Positions 8,794-16,749 of a stretch of DNA of 64,000 bases are shown in pieces. The notes below the pieces were generated by a model, which ran no database searches, was not told where the DNA came from, and was given only the letters and a program-made list of their open reading frames with translations. Positions within the stretch are counted from its first letter, which is position 1, and each line of letters starts with the position of its first letter. Both the position numbers and the translations under genes were made by a program. The stretch covers positions 226,130 to 290,129 of the forward strand of contig JADIZR010000007.1 in NCBI GenBank assembly GCA_016704655.1, in the 5' to 3' direction. The DNA is from Pseudomonadota bacterium (GTDB taxonomy: Bacteria; Pseudomonadota; Gammaproteobacteria; Steroidobacterales; Steroidobacteraceae).

Positions 8794-9792
8794 ATGCAAT
8801 TCCGCCGCAGCGATTACGACGTCACCAACACCGTACAGGTGAGCTCCGTGGCGTCCGTGCGCAAGGCCGTCGAGGAACTCTTTCTGCAGACCTGGCCCGG
8901 TGCAAACACCGAGCGGCTGACAACGGCGTTCGCCGACTTCGAGCGGCTGTTCTCCGGTCAGTTTCCAGGCTACCTGGGCTGCGACACCGTGTATCACGAC
9001 ATGCAGCATTCGCTGGACGACACGCTCGCGATGGCGCGCCTGCTCGCCGGCTACGACCGTACGCACGCGCCGGAGCAGCGCCTGGGCGCCGAGCGTGCAC
9101 TGCTCGGCATCATCGTCGGGCTGTTCCACGACTCGGGCTACATCCGCCAGAGCGACGATACGCTGCATCGCAACGACGCGGAATTCACCCGCACCCACGT
9201 GATGCGGGGCGCGAACTTCCTCGCACGCTACCTGCCGGCAATCGGTCTCGCCAACTGGGTGCCGGTCGCAACACAGGTGATCCACTTCACCGGCTACGAG
9301 GTGCCATTCAAGGACATCCGGCTGGATGACGAGCGCGACCGTCGCGTCGGTCACCTGCTCGGCACGGCGGACATGCTCGCGCAGATGTCGGACCGGTGCT
9401 ATCTCGAGAAATGCCGCGACCGCCTTTACCCGGAATTCGTGCTCGGCGGCGTCGCGATGCAGCGTGAGGACGACGGTGGCCTCAAGGTCCAGTACGGCTC
9501 GGGGCTCGACGTGCTGCGCCAGACACCGCAGTTCTTCGAGTACACGATGCGTACGCGCCTCGACGGCGAGTTCGGCGGGGCCTATCGCTACGTCGAGAGC
9601 CTATATGGCGGCCGCAACCCGTACCTGGAAGCGATCAACCGCAACCTGGCCTACCTGACGCGCGTGCTCGAGACCAGCAACTGGAACATGCTGCGACGTT
9701 CGCCGCCCGTGTTCACGTGGGAAAAGAATCCCCTGGAAACCGTGCGCTCGCTGGTGATCCGTCACATTCGCATGGCGGTCGAGACAACCTGA
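8794..9792 (+). CDS. HD-domain protein of unknown substrate
   Basis: The 332-residue soluble protein has HD-superfamily metal-site motifs: YHDMQH (residues 67-72) and GLFHDSGY (110-116). A later His/Asp-rich segment VIHFTGYE supplies probable further ligands. HD proteins are phosphohydrolases acting on nucleotides, cyclic nucleotides or related phosphoesters; the substrate here cannot be told. The layout HD...HD resembles phosphodiesterase-like rather than dGTPase members. The ATG at 8794 is preferred over the GTG at 8776 because MQFRRSDYD starts closer to a typical N-terminus; the choice is not secure. The gene is convergent with trpA. Confidence 0.7.
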   Translation: MQFRRSDYDVTNTVQVSSVASVRKAVEELFLQTWPGANTERLTTAFADFERLFSGQFPGYLGCDTVYHDMQHSLDDTLAMARLLAGYDRTHAPEQRLGAERALLGIIVGLFHDSGYIRQSDDTLHRNDAEFTRTHVMRGANFLARYLPAIGLANWVPVATQVIHFTGYEVPFKDIRLDDERDRRVGHLLGTADMLAQMSDRCYLEKCRDRLYPEFVLGGVAMQREDDGGLKVQYGSGLDVLRQTPQFFEYTMRTRLDGEFGGAYRYVESLYGGRNPYLEAINRNLAYLTRVLETSNWNMLRRSPPVFTWEKNPLETVRSLVIRHIRMAVETT

Positions 9793-9800
9793 CACACGGT

Positions 9801-9824
9801 CGCGGCCTCCGCGGGCAGGCCGCG
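9801..9824. terminator. GC-rich stem-loop between convergent genes
   Basis: An 8-bp perfect inverted repeat, CGCGGCCT and AGGCCGCG, with an 8-nt loop lies in the 43-bp gap between the HD-domain gene and the end of the trp operon. There is no U-tract on either strand, so it may act as a weak bidirectional terminator or as an mRNA 3'-end stabiliser. Confidence 0.4.
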
Positions 9825-9835
9825 GACGCCATGGA

Positions 9836-10633
9836 TCAGGGTTTGAGCCCGCGCAGGAACGTTGCCGGATCCTCGTCGCGCTCCAGCACCTCGACCAGCG
9901 CCGAACCGACGATCACGCCATCGACGTGACCCCGCATACGCGAGACCTGCTCCGCCGTGCGAATGCCGAAACCCGCACACACCGGCACGGGTGACATCGA
10001 CTGCACGCGATCCATGTAGTCCAGCACCTCGTCCGGCACGGCCACCGACTTGCCCGTGGTGCCCGTCATGGTCACCGCATACACGAAACCCTGGCTCGCT
10101 TCACACAGCATCTTGAGTCGCGCATCCGGCGTCACCGGCGTGACCATCTGCACCAGCGCGATACCGACGCGATCGAGCGCCGCACGCATATCCGCGCTTT
10201 CTTCATACGGCAGGTCAGGAATGATGAATCCCGACACACCCGCTTTCCTTGCCACCTCGGGCAGACGTTCGAGCCCGAACGCGAGCAGCGGGTTCAGGTA
10301 ACTCATGAGCAGCACGGGCGCCTGCGGACGCGGCTGCATCGTCTCGAGTTCAGCGAGCAGCCACCGCAACGTGAAGCCGCCTTGCAGCGACGCGAAGCTT
10401 GCGCGCTGAATGGTGGCGCCATCGGCCATCGGGTCGCTGAACGGCACGCCGATTTCGACGACGTCGGCCTCGATCGCGATGGCTCGCAGGTTCTGCGCGA
10501 AGTGCGCGCGGTCCGGAAAACCGGCGGTCATGAACCCCACGACGGCAGGTCGGCCGCTCGCGGCCGCGTCCTTGATCGCCGTGCTGATGCTGTCGCGCGG
10601 TTGCGCAGTGCCAGTCGTTATCAGGGTCGTCAT
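9836..10633 (-). CDS. trpA: Tryptophan synthase alpha subunit
   Basis: TrpA cleaves indole-3-glycerol phosphate to indole and glyceraldehyde-3-phosphate, passing indole to TrpB through a tunnel. The catalytic Glu and Asp are in VEIGVPFSDPMADG. The phosphate-binding region is seen in the C-terminal GFGIRTAEQV and GVIVGSALVE. The 265-residue length is normal. The ATG at 10633 shares a base with the trpB stop, so translation is coupled. It is the last gene of the trp operon. Confidence 0.97.
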   Translation of the reverse strand: MTTLITTGTAQPRDSISTAIKDAAASGRPAVVGFMTAGFPDRAHFAQNLRAIAIEADVVEIGVPFSDPMADGATIQRASFASLQGGFTLRWLLAELETMQPRPQAPVLLMSYLNPLLAFGLERLPEVARKAGVSGFIIPDLPYEESADMRAALDRVGIALVQMVTPVTPDARLKMLCEASQGFVYAVTMTGTTGKSVAVPDEVLDYMDRVQSMSPVPVCAGFGIRTAEQVSRMRGHVDGVIVGSALVEVLERDEDPATFLRGLKP

Positions 10634-11877
10634 CAGATTTTTCCCTTCAGCAGCGTGCGCTGCAACGTCGGCATGTCCTTGTCGCCACGGCCGGACAGGC
10701 CGATCAGGATGCGGCAACCAGGGTTTTTCTGCGCATACTTGCGGGCGCCCGCGAATGCGTGCGCCGTCTCGATGGCCGGCAGGATGCCTTCGTACCGGCT
10801 GCACTCCGACAGCGCCTCGAGCGATTCATCGTCTTCCGACGCGGCGAAGCCGAGGCGACCGATGCTTGCCAGCAGCGCGTGCTCCGGCCCGACGCCCGGG
10901 TAATCGAGCCCGGCCGAGACCGACTGCGTTTCCTGGATCTGGCCGTGCTCGTCCTGCAGCAGCAGCGAGTAGCAACCCTGCAGCACGCCCGGCGTGCCGT
11001 ACGCGAGCGAAGCGGCGTTCTGCCCGAGACCCGGACCGATGCCGCCGGCCTCGAAGCCGAGCAGCTTGACCTCGGTGTCCGGAATGAACGGATGGAACAG
11101 GCCGATCGCGTTCGAACCCCCACCGACGCAGGCCACGACGACGTCCGGCAGCGCGCCCGCCTGTGCGAGCATCTGTGCACGTGCCTCGACCCCGATCACG
11201 CGCTGGAACTCGCGCACCATGTACGGATAGGGGTGCGGGCCAACGGCCGAACCGAGAATGTAGAACGTGCCGTTCGGATCCGAAACCCAGTCACGCAGGG
11301 CTTCGTCGATGGCTGCGCGCAGCGTCTTGTCGCCGCCCGTGACGGGCACGACTTCGGCGCCCAGCAGTTTCATGCGGCCGACGTTCGGCGCCTGCCGCTC
11401 CATGTCGATCGAACCCATGTAGACGGTGCATGGCATGCCGAGTCGCGCGCATGCGGCGGCAGTGGCCACACCGTGCTGCCCGGCACCCGTCTCCGCGACG
11501 ATGCGTTTCGCGCCAAGTCGCCTGGCCAGCAGACCCTGCCCGATCGCATTGTTGATCTTGTGCGCGCCGGTGTGCGCGAGGTCCTCGCGCTTCAGCCACA
11601 CTTCCGCGCCCCAGCGCTTCGACAGCGCGGCCGCGTACGTGAGCGGCGTGGGCCGGCCAACCCAGGTGCGCAGCTGCAGGTCGAGCTCGGCCTTGAAGGC
11701 GGGGTCCGGCAGGATGTCGCGGATGCCTTGTTCGAGGCGATCGAGCGCCGGCACGAGTGTCTCGGGCACGTAGCGCCCACCGAACGGACCGAAGCGGCCG
11801 CGCGCGTCTGGAAACTCGCCCCTCAGCGTCTGCGCCAGCAGCGCTTCGCGGTCGATCTCGAGGACCTGGGTCTTCAT
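10633..11877 (-). CDS. trpB: Tryptophan synthase beta subunit
   Basis: TrpB is the PLP enzyme that condenses indole with serine to form tryptophan. The pyridoxal lysine lies in HTGAHKINNAIGQ, and the phosphate-binding glycine loop is CVGGGSNAIG. The product is 414 residues, of normal TrpB1 type with the COMM-domain region between. The start overlaps the trpF stop by 4 bp (ATGA-type arrangement). Confidence 0.97.
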   Translation of the reverse strand: MKTQVLEIDREALLAQTLRGEFPDARGRFGPFGGRYVPETLVPALDRLEQGIRDILPDPAFKAELDLQLRTWVGRPTPLTYAAALSKRWGAEVWLKREDLAHTGAHKINNAIGQGLLARRLGAKRIVAETGAGQHGVATAAACARLGMPCTVYMGSIDMERQAPNVGRMKLLGAEVVPVTGGDKTLRAAIDEALRDWVSDPNGTFYILGSAVGPHPYPYMVREFQRVIGVEARAQMLAQAGALPDVVVACVGGGSNAIGLFHPFIPDTEVKLLGFEAGGIGPGLGQNAASLAYGTPGVLQGCYSLLLQDEHGQIQETQSVSAGLDYPGVGPEHALLASIGRLGFAASEDDESLEALSECSRYEGILPAIETAHAFAGARKYAQKNPGCRILIGLSGRGDKDMPTLQRTLLKGKI

Positions 11878-12512
11878 TGCTCTATTACTCCCAAAGACGA
11901 TGTCGCGACCCGCGCATGCGCTGCACGCGCCGCGTTCACGAAATTCCGGATCAGCGCGGCCTCCTTGACGCCGCGCATGGACTCGACGCCCGAGCTCACA
12001 TCGATGCCGAACGGCCGTACGGCTGCGATGGCATCGGCGACGTTTCCCGCATCCAGCCCGCCGGCGAGCACGAGTTCGCCAGCGACGGCCAGGCGCGCCG
12101 CTTTAATCCAGTCAGCCCGCTCGCCCGTTCCGCTGCGCCCGCTTTCGAGCAGAAACCGTTGCGGCAAGTCTTGCTGCAAAGGCAATGACGGGTCCGTGCG
12201 ATACACGGGCAGCACTCGCTGGCCAGCCGGCAGCCGGAGCGCGACCAGGTCCGCGGCATCAGTCTGCACCCAGTCGGGGTGGACGGCATCGATTGCGGCG
12301 TCGACCTCCGCCTGCGTCGGGTGCAGGAACACCGCCACCTTTTCGATGCCCGGCGGCACGGCCGCTGCGAGGGCACCAGCTTCGGCCGCTGCGAGATGGC
12401 GGGGTGAAGCCGCGTGGAACACGAAGCCGACTGCATCCGCGCCTGCATCCACGGCAGCCGCCAACGTCCCCGTCGTGCGCAGGCCGCACACCTTGATCCA
12501 CAGGCGCCTCAC
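11874..12512 (-). CDS. trpF: Phosphoribosylanthranilate isomerase
   Basis: TrpF catalyses the Amadori rearrangement of phosphoribosylanthranilate. The general base Cys is in IKVCGLR (residues 6-12), and the phosphate site appears as LAGGLDAGNV and GIDVSSGVE. The 212-residue beta/alpha barrel is a separate protein, not fused to TrpC as in enterobacteria. It overlaps trpC by 4 bp and trpB by 4 bp, inside the operon. Confidence 0.96.
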   Translation of the reverse strand: MRRLWIKVCGLRTTGTLAAAVDAGADAVGFVFHAASPRHLAAAEAGALAAAVPPGIEKVAVFLHPTQAEVDAAIDAVHPDWVQTDAADLVALRLPAGQRVLPVYRTDPSLPLQQDLPQRFLLESGRSGTGERADWIKAARLAVAGELVLAGGLDAGNVADAIAAVRPFGIDVSSGVESMRGVKEAALIRNFVNAARAAHARVATSSLGVIEQ

Positions 12513-13333
12513 CGCGCGACTCCGCGCCCGGCCGCGAGCAGTTCACGGACGGCCTGTGCGGGATCTTCGCGCTGCATGAGCGTGGTGCCGACGAGTGCCA
12601 GTCGATAACCGAGACGCGCCACGTGGGCGGCGTCTGCTGACGTGATGACTCCGCTCTCCGCGACGGCGGGCCACTCCGTCGGCAGTTGCTCACGCAGCCG
12701 CTCGAAACGTGCGAAATCGATCTGCAGCGTCTGCAGGTCACGGCAATTGAGTCCCATCAGGACCTGTTCGTCGCGATCGCGGCGCGCCGCGGCGAGTTCG
12801 GCAGCGACCTCGAGATCGTGGGCGTCGAAGGCCTCGAGCAGGACAAACAGTCCCTGCGCGGCGGCCGCGTCGAGCATCGCGACGAGGCGATCCCGCTCGA
12901 CCATACGCACGATCAGCAGCACGCCGCCGGCACCGTTGGCCCGCGCTTCGAGTACCTGGTACGGATCGACCAGGAAGTCCTTGCGCATCGCCGGCACGCC
13001 GTAAGGCGCAAGCGTCGTTGCGGCCTGTCGCAGGTGCGCAAGGTCACCGTCGAACCGCGAGGGCTCGGTCAGGATCGAACAGATCGCCGCACCGGCCTCC
13101 GCGTAGCCGCGCAGTCGTGCGACAGGATCCATGGTCTGCGCGGAAAGATCCCCCAGCGCAGGTGAACGCAGCTTCAGTTCCGCAATCAGGTCAAACCCGG
13201 CGGCGGAAAGTCGCAGGCGCGGAAGCGGTGGCAGCGCCGCACAGCGTTCCCGCAACTCCGCGTGACCGACTACGGCGCGTGCCGCGATCAATCGCCGCTC
13301 GCTGCCGGCGGCCATGTCGGACAGCAGCCCCAT
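12509..13333 (-). CDS. trpC: Indole-3-glycerol phosphate synthase
   Basis: TrpC closes the indole ring by decarboxylation of CdRP. Family motifs include FDLIAELKLRSPALG near residues 48-62, with the catalytic Lys, and AMRKDFLVDPYQ and LLIVRM further on. GLNCRDLQTL and VAESGV close the barrel. The start at 13333 is chosen because it overlaps the trpD stop (TGATG); the open frame runs further upstream but inside trpD. The 274-residue length is normal. Confidence 0.96.
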   Translation of the reverse strand: MGLLSDMAAGSERRLIAARAVVGHAELRERCAALPPLPRLRLSAAGFDLIAELKLRSPALGDLSAQTMDPVARLRGYAEAGAAICSILTEPSRFDGDLAHLRQAATTLAPYGVPAMRKDFLVDPYQVLEARANGAGGVLLIVRMVERDRLVAMLDAAAAQGLFVLLEAFDAHDLEVAAELAAARRDRDEQVLMGLNCRDLQTLQIDFARFERLREQLPTEWPAVAESGVITSADAAHVARLGYRLALVGTTLMQREDPAQAVRELLAAGRGVAR

Positions 13334-14370
13334 CAGGGCGCCCCGCCCATCGAACGGCCAAACGTCGCGAGCCTGTCCAACAGCCGCGCGCCATCGCCCC
13401 GGTCGAGCGCGTCGCTGGCCGCGCGGATGGCCGCATGCGGATCGGCAACGGTGCCCGTCACTTCCAGGGCAAGCGCTGCATTGAGCACGAGCGCGTCCCG
13501 GTGCGAACCGCGATCCTGTCCCGTGAACACGGCACGCATCCCTGCGGCGTTGTGCGCGGCGTCGCCACCGGCGAGGGACTGTGGCGTGCAACGCGCGAGC
13601 CCGCAGTCAAGAGGATCGCGCTCCGTACGAACCACGTGTCCTGGCGTCACATCGTACAACTCGAAGGGGCCGCACGGTGTCGGCTCGTCCCACCCGGGCT
13701 CGCCGTGCACGACGAACACTCGCTGGATCGGCATGCCGGCCAGCGTCTCCGCCATCAGGCGCGCCGCGTCGCGACTATACGCACCGATCAGGCCGAACGG
13801 CGGCTCGGCCGGATTGGTCAGCGGACCGAGCAGGTTGAACACGGTGCGCACGCCCAGCGCACGGCGGACCGGCGCGATTTCCTTCATGGCCGGGTGATAG
13901 TGCGGCGCGAACAGGAACGTGAAGCCCGTCGCCACGAGGCACTCGCCCGAACGCTTCTCGTCAAGCGGCTGTGGCAGGCCCAGGCACTCGAGCAGGTCCG
14001 CGCTGCCGGATCGACTCGAGATCGAGCGGTTGCCGTGCTTGACGACGCGCACGCCCATCGCCGCCGTCAGCAGCGCAGCGCCTGTCGAAATATTGAAGCT
14101 GCCCGACGCGTCGCCACCGGTACCGACGATGTCGATGGCCGGCGGTCCGGGTGGCAGGGTCGGTCGACGTGCGAGACGACGCATTGCCGAAGCGAAACCA
14201 CGGACTTCGTCGGCCGTCAGCCCCTTGCTGCGCAACGCAGCCAGCAGCGCACCGGCCATCGCGGGCGCCATGGACGGATCGGTGAGCGCGGCCAGCAGCA
14301 CGGCAGCCTCTGGCTCGGTCAGGTCCTCGCGGTTGAGCAGTCGCTCGAGCGTTTCGCGCAGTTCCGCCAT
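13333..14370 (-). CDS. trpD: Anthranilate phosphoribosyltransferase
   Basis: TrpD transfers the phosphoribosyl group from PRPP to anthranilate. The PRPP loop is IVGTGGDASGSFNIST, and the anthranilate-side motifs are VVKHGNRSISSRSGSADLLE and HPAMKEIAPVRRALGVRTVFNLLGP, both classical family blocks seen here in part. The protein is 345 residues and not fused to TrpG. It follows trpG by 12 bp. Confidence 0.97.
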   Translation of the reverse strand: MAELRETLERLLNREDLTEPEAAVLLAALTDPSMAPAMAGALLAALRSKGLTADEVRGFASAMRRLARRPTLPPGPPAIDIVGTGGDASGSFNISTGAALLTAAMGVRVVKHGNRSISSRSGSADLLECLGLPQPLDEKRSGECLVATGFTFLFAPHYHPAMKEIAPVRRALGVRTVFNLLGPLTNPAEPPFGLIGAYSRDAARLMAETLAGMPIQRVFVVHGEPGWDEPTPCGPFELYDVTPGHVVRTERDPLDCGLARCTPQSLAGGDAAHNAAGMRAVFTGQDRGSHRDALVLNAALALEVTGTVADPHAAIRAASDALDRGDGARLLDRLATFGRSMGGAP

Positions 14371-14382
14371 CGTGCGTCGGGC

Positions 14383-14979
14383 TTAGCGCCGGCCTCCGGT
14401 GAACTGCAGGAAGTTGCCCATCAGCAGCGGACCGTCAGGCGTGAGCACGCTTTCTGGATGGAACTGCACGCCTTCGACGTTCAGCTCGCGATGACGCACG
14501 CCCATGATTTCGCCTTCCGCCGTGCGGGCCGTGACTTCGAGTATCGAGGGCAGCGTGTCGGGTTTCGCGATCAGCGAATGGTAGCGGCCCACTGCCATGG
14601 GCTGTGGCGCACCGGCAAACACGCCTTTGGCGTCGTGCTGCACGGGCGAGACCTTGCCGTGCATGAGACGCCCGGCGCGCACGACTTCCCCGCCGAACAC
14701 TTCGACGATCGACTGGTGCCCGAGGCACACACCGAGCACGGGAATGTGCCCGGCGAACGCGCGGATCATGTCCATCGACACGCCGGCGCCTTGCGGCGTA
14801 CCGGGACCCGGCGAAATGCACAGGTGCGTCGGCTGCAATGCCTGCGCCTGCCCGATCGTGATCGCATCGTTGCGATGCACGAGCACCTCGGCGCCGAGCA
14901 CGAGGAACGCCTGCACGAGGTTGTAGGTAAAGCTGTCGTAGTTGTCGACGAGCAGCAGGCGGGGAACGGACTTCGACAT
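14383..14979 (-). CDS. trpG: Anthranilate synthase component II (glutamine amidotransferase)
   Basis: TrpG supplies ammonia from glutamine to TrpE. The nucleophile elbow VLGVCLGHQ carries the catalytic Cys, and the His/Glu pair is in VQFHPESVLT. The start is the ATG at 14979, which shares one base with the trpE stop; a GTG one codon upstream is possible. The 198-residue size is normal. This intact amidotransferase is a useful comparison for the Cys-less homolog at 41973-42665. Confidence 0.97.
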   Translation of the reverse strand: MSKSVPRLLLVDNYDSFTYNLVQAFLVLGAEVLVHRNDAITIGQAQALQPTHLCISPGPGTPQGAGVSMDMIRAFAGHIPVLGVCLGHQSIVEVFGGEVVRAGRLMHGKVSPVQHDAKGVFAGAPQPMAVGRYHSLIAKPDTLPSILEVTARTAEGEIMGVRHRELNVEGVQFHPESVLTPDGPLLMGNFLQFTGGRR

Positions 14980-16367
14980 CACAGCCCCTCCCGCGCGATC
15001 TCGAGCGCGCGCCGCAGCACGTCGCTCTTGGCGAACACCTCGCGGTATTCGTTCATCGGCACGCTGTCCGCCACGATGCCGGCACCCGCCTGGAAGCTGT
15101 AGGTGTCGCCGTGGAATACCATCGTGCGGATCGTGATCGCATGGTTCATGTCGCCGCCCGCCCCAAAATAGCCCACCGTGCCACCGTAGAATCCGCGCCG
15201 CACCGGCTCGAGTTCGTCGATGATTTCCATCGCACGCACCTTGGGTGCGCCGACGAGCGTGCCGGCCGGGAACGCGGCAGCGAACAGGTCGAACTGGTCC
15301 CGGCCCGCGGCGAGACGGCCGCTGACGCCGCTGACGATGTGCATGACATGGCTGTAGCGCTCGATCGAGCGGTAGGGATCGACGCGCACGCTGCCGGCCA
15401 CCGCCACGCGACCGAGGTCGTTGCGCGCCAGATCCACCAGCATGACGTGCTCGGCGTTCTCTTTTGGATCCGCTAGCAGCCTGGCTTCATTCGCGAGGTC
15501 CTGCGCCGTGTCGGCGCCGCGCGGCAACGTGCCTGCGATCGGACGCAGGTGCGCAACGCCGCCTTCCAGCTTCACCAGCGCCTCAGGCGACGAACCGACG
15601 ATGACGCGGTCGCCGAGTTCGCAGAAGTACATGTAGGGCGAAGGATTCAGCAGTCGCAGCGCCCGGTACGCCTCGAACGGATCCATGTCGCATCGGCCGG
15701 CGAAACACACTGACAGCACAAGCTGGTAAACGTCGCCGGACGCGATGTATTCCTTGGTGCGGGCGACGTTCTGCAGGAACGACTCTTCGGACAGGCTGGC
15801 GGTGGCCGGCCCGAACCTCGTTGCACGGACCGGGCCCGGCAACCCGCCCCGCAGGGCCTGGATCACTTCGCGACGCAGCGCCAGCCGCTCCTGCTCCGGG
15901 CCGGCGTGCAGCAATGCCGCTCGGCGCGTCAGGTGGTCGAACGCCAGGACCGAACGCGGCGCGACGTAATGCGCGTCGGGCACGTCCCCCTCGACCCGTG
16001 CCCTCGACGGCAGCCGTTCGAAATAGCGCACCAGGTCGTAGCTGGCCGCCCCGACCAGGCCGCCGAGCAGCGGGAAACCCGCCTGGGTCACGTCGGGCCG
16101 GGGTGAACGATCGAGGGCCTGCCGCAGGGAGGCCAGCAGTTGCGCCTGGTCGGCCGGCCGGGGCTTGGACACGCCATTCACGGTCAGGCCGGAGGCATCG
16201 AGCCGGTACTCCATGCAGTCGCCGAAGCCGATGAAAGAGTAGCGGGCAAGACGCTCGCCACCTTCGACGCTCTCCAGCAGGAAGCGCGGGCGGAACGGCT
16301 TTAATTTGAGATAGGCCGACACCGGTGTGTCGAGGTCGGCGGCAATGTCGAACAAAGTCGTCGTCAC
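14979..16367 (-). CDS. trpE: Anthranilate synthase component I
   Basis: TrpE converts chorismate and ammonia to anthranilate, the first committed step of tryptophan synthesis. The chorismate-binding domain shows PIAGTLPRGAD, HVMLVDLARNDLGRVA, GTLVGAPKVRAMEII and RGFYGGTVGYF. The N-terminal LLES element, involved in tryptophan feedback inhibition in this family, is present as RFLLESVEGGERLARYSF. The GTG at 16367 is chosen: it follows an AGGAG Shine-Dalgarno by about 6 nt, whereas the longer open frame starts inside the attenuator hairpin. The resulting 462 residues begin MTTTLFDIA. It is first in trpEGDCFBA. Confidence 0.95.
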   Translation of the reverse strand: MTTTLFDIAADLDTPVSAYLKLKPFRPRFLLESVEGGERLARYSFIGFGDCMEYRLDASGLTVNGVSKPRPADQAQLLASLRQALDRSPRPDVTQAGFPLLGGLVGAASYDLVRYFERLPSRARVEGDVPDAHYVAPRSVLAFDHLTRRAALLHAGPEQERLALRREVIQALRGGLPGPVRATRFGPATASLSEESFLQNVARTKEYIASGDVYQLVLSVCFAGRCDMDPFEAYRALRLLNPSPYMYFCELGDRVIVGSSPEALVKLEGGVAHLRPIAGTLPRGADTAQDLANEARLLADPKENAEHVMLVDLARNDLGRVAVAGSVRVDPYRSIERYSHVMHIVSGVSGRLAAGRDQFDLFAAAFPAGTLVGAPKVRAMEIIDELEPVRRGFYGGTVGYFGAGGDMNHAITIRTMVFHGDTYSFQAGAGIVADSVPMNEYREVFAKSDVLRRALEIAREGL

Positions 16368-16407
16368 CTGCGGCTCCTCTGTCGCGGGGGCCCGGGGGAC
16401 GGACAAC

Positions 16408-16442
16408 AAAAAACCCATCCCACGGTGCTGCGCGGAGATGGG
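16408..16442 (-). terminator. trp attenuator (intrinsic terminator)
   Basis: On the minus strand CCCATC and GATGGG form a stem whose 3' arm is immediately followed by six U residues, an intrinsic terminator. It lies 44 bp after the end of the leader peptide and 40 bp before the trpE start, exactly where a transcription attenuator belongs. Ribosome stalling at the three Trp codons of the leader would favour an alternative antiterminator fold. Confidence 0.85.
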
Positions 16443-16485
16443 TCCTGGAATCCTGCGAAAGAGACTGACGCGGCCGGCCCCACTC

Positions 16486-16542
16486 CTAGAAGTGGCGCCA
16501 CCACCAACGGGTATTCAGCGTGTTCTGCGCGGTTACGTTCAT
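16486..16542 (-). CDS. trpL: trp operon leader peptide
   Basis: An 18-codon frame on the minus strand encodes MNVTAQNTLNTRWWWRHF, with three successive Trp codons at 16498-16506. It precedes the attenuator hairpin and trpE. This is the arrangement of ribosome-mediated attenuation: shortage of charged tRNA-Trp stalls the ribosome on the WWW stretch and prevents the terminator from forming. It is too short to be picked up by length-based gene calling. Confidence 0.9.
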   Translation of the reverse strand: MNVTAQNTLNTRWWWRHF

Positions 16543-16582
16543 CTCGCGTTGCAGTATCCACGGGCGGGCGCGGACCGTCAAG

Positions 16583-16665
16583 GAAAGGGGAGGAAGGGGA
16601 GGAAGGGGAGGAAGGATGGGAAGGATGGGAAGGATGGAGGAAGGGAGAGGAAGGACAGGATAGGA
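16583..16665 (+). repeat. Polypurine tandem repeat tract
   Basis: The plus strand is almost purely purine for about 80 bp and consists of short tandem units: GGGGAGGAA about three times, then GGATGGGAA-type units about three times. It sits between the divergent trp leader and the aminotransferase gene. Such tracts expand and contract by slippage and can form triplex or G-quadruplex structures. It lies just upstream of where a trp promoter should be. Confidence 0.8.
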
Positions 16666-16749
16666 GGTCCGGAGCGCAACTGTCGGGACCCGCAGGACTG
16701 GTCGTGGACTCATTCGCTGCCGTCAGCGCCCAGGCACTGTCTTAGAATC

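Noticed and set aside
16368..16418. Longer TrpE N-terminus starting in the attenuator
   Set aside because: It would place the start within the terminator hairpin; the GTG at 16367 has a good Shine-Dalgarno.
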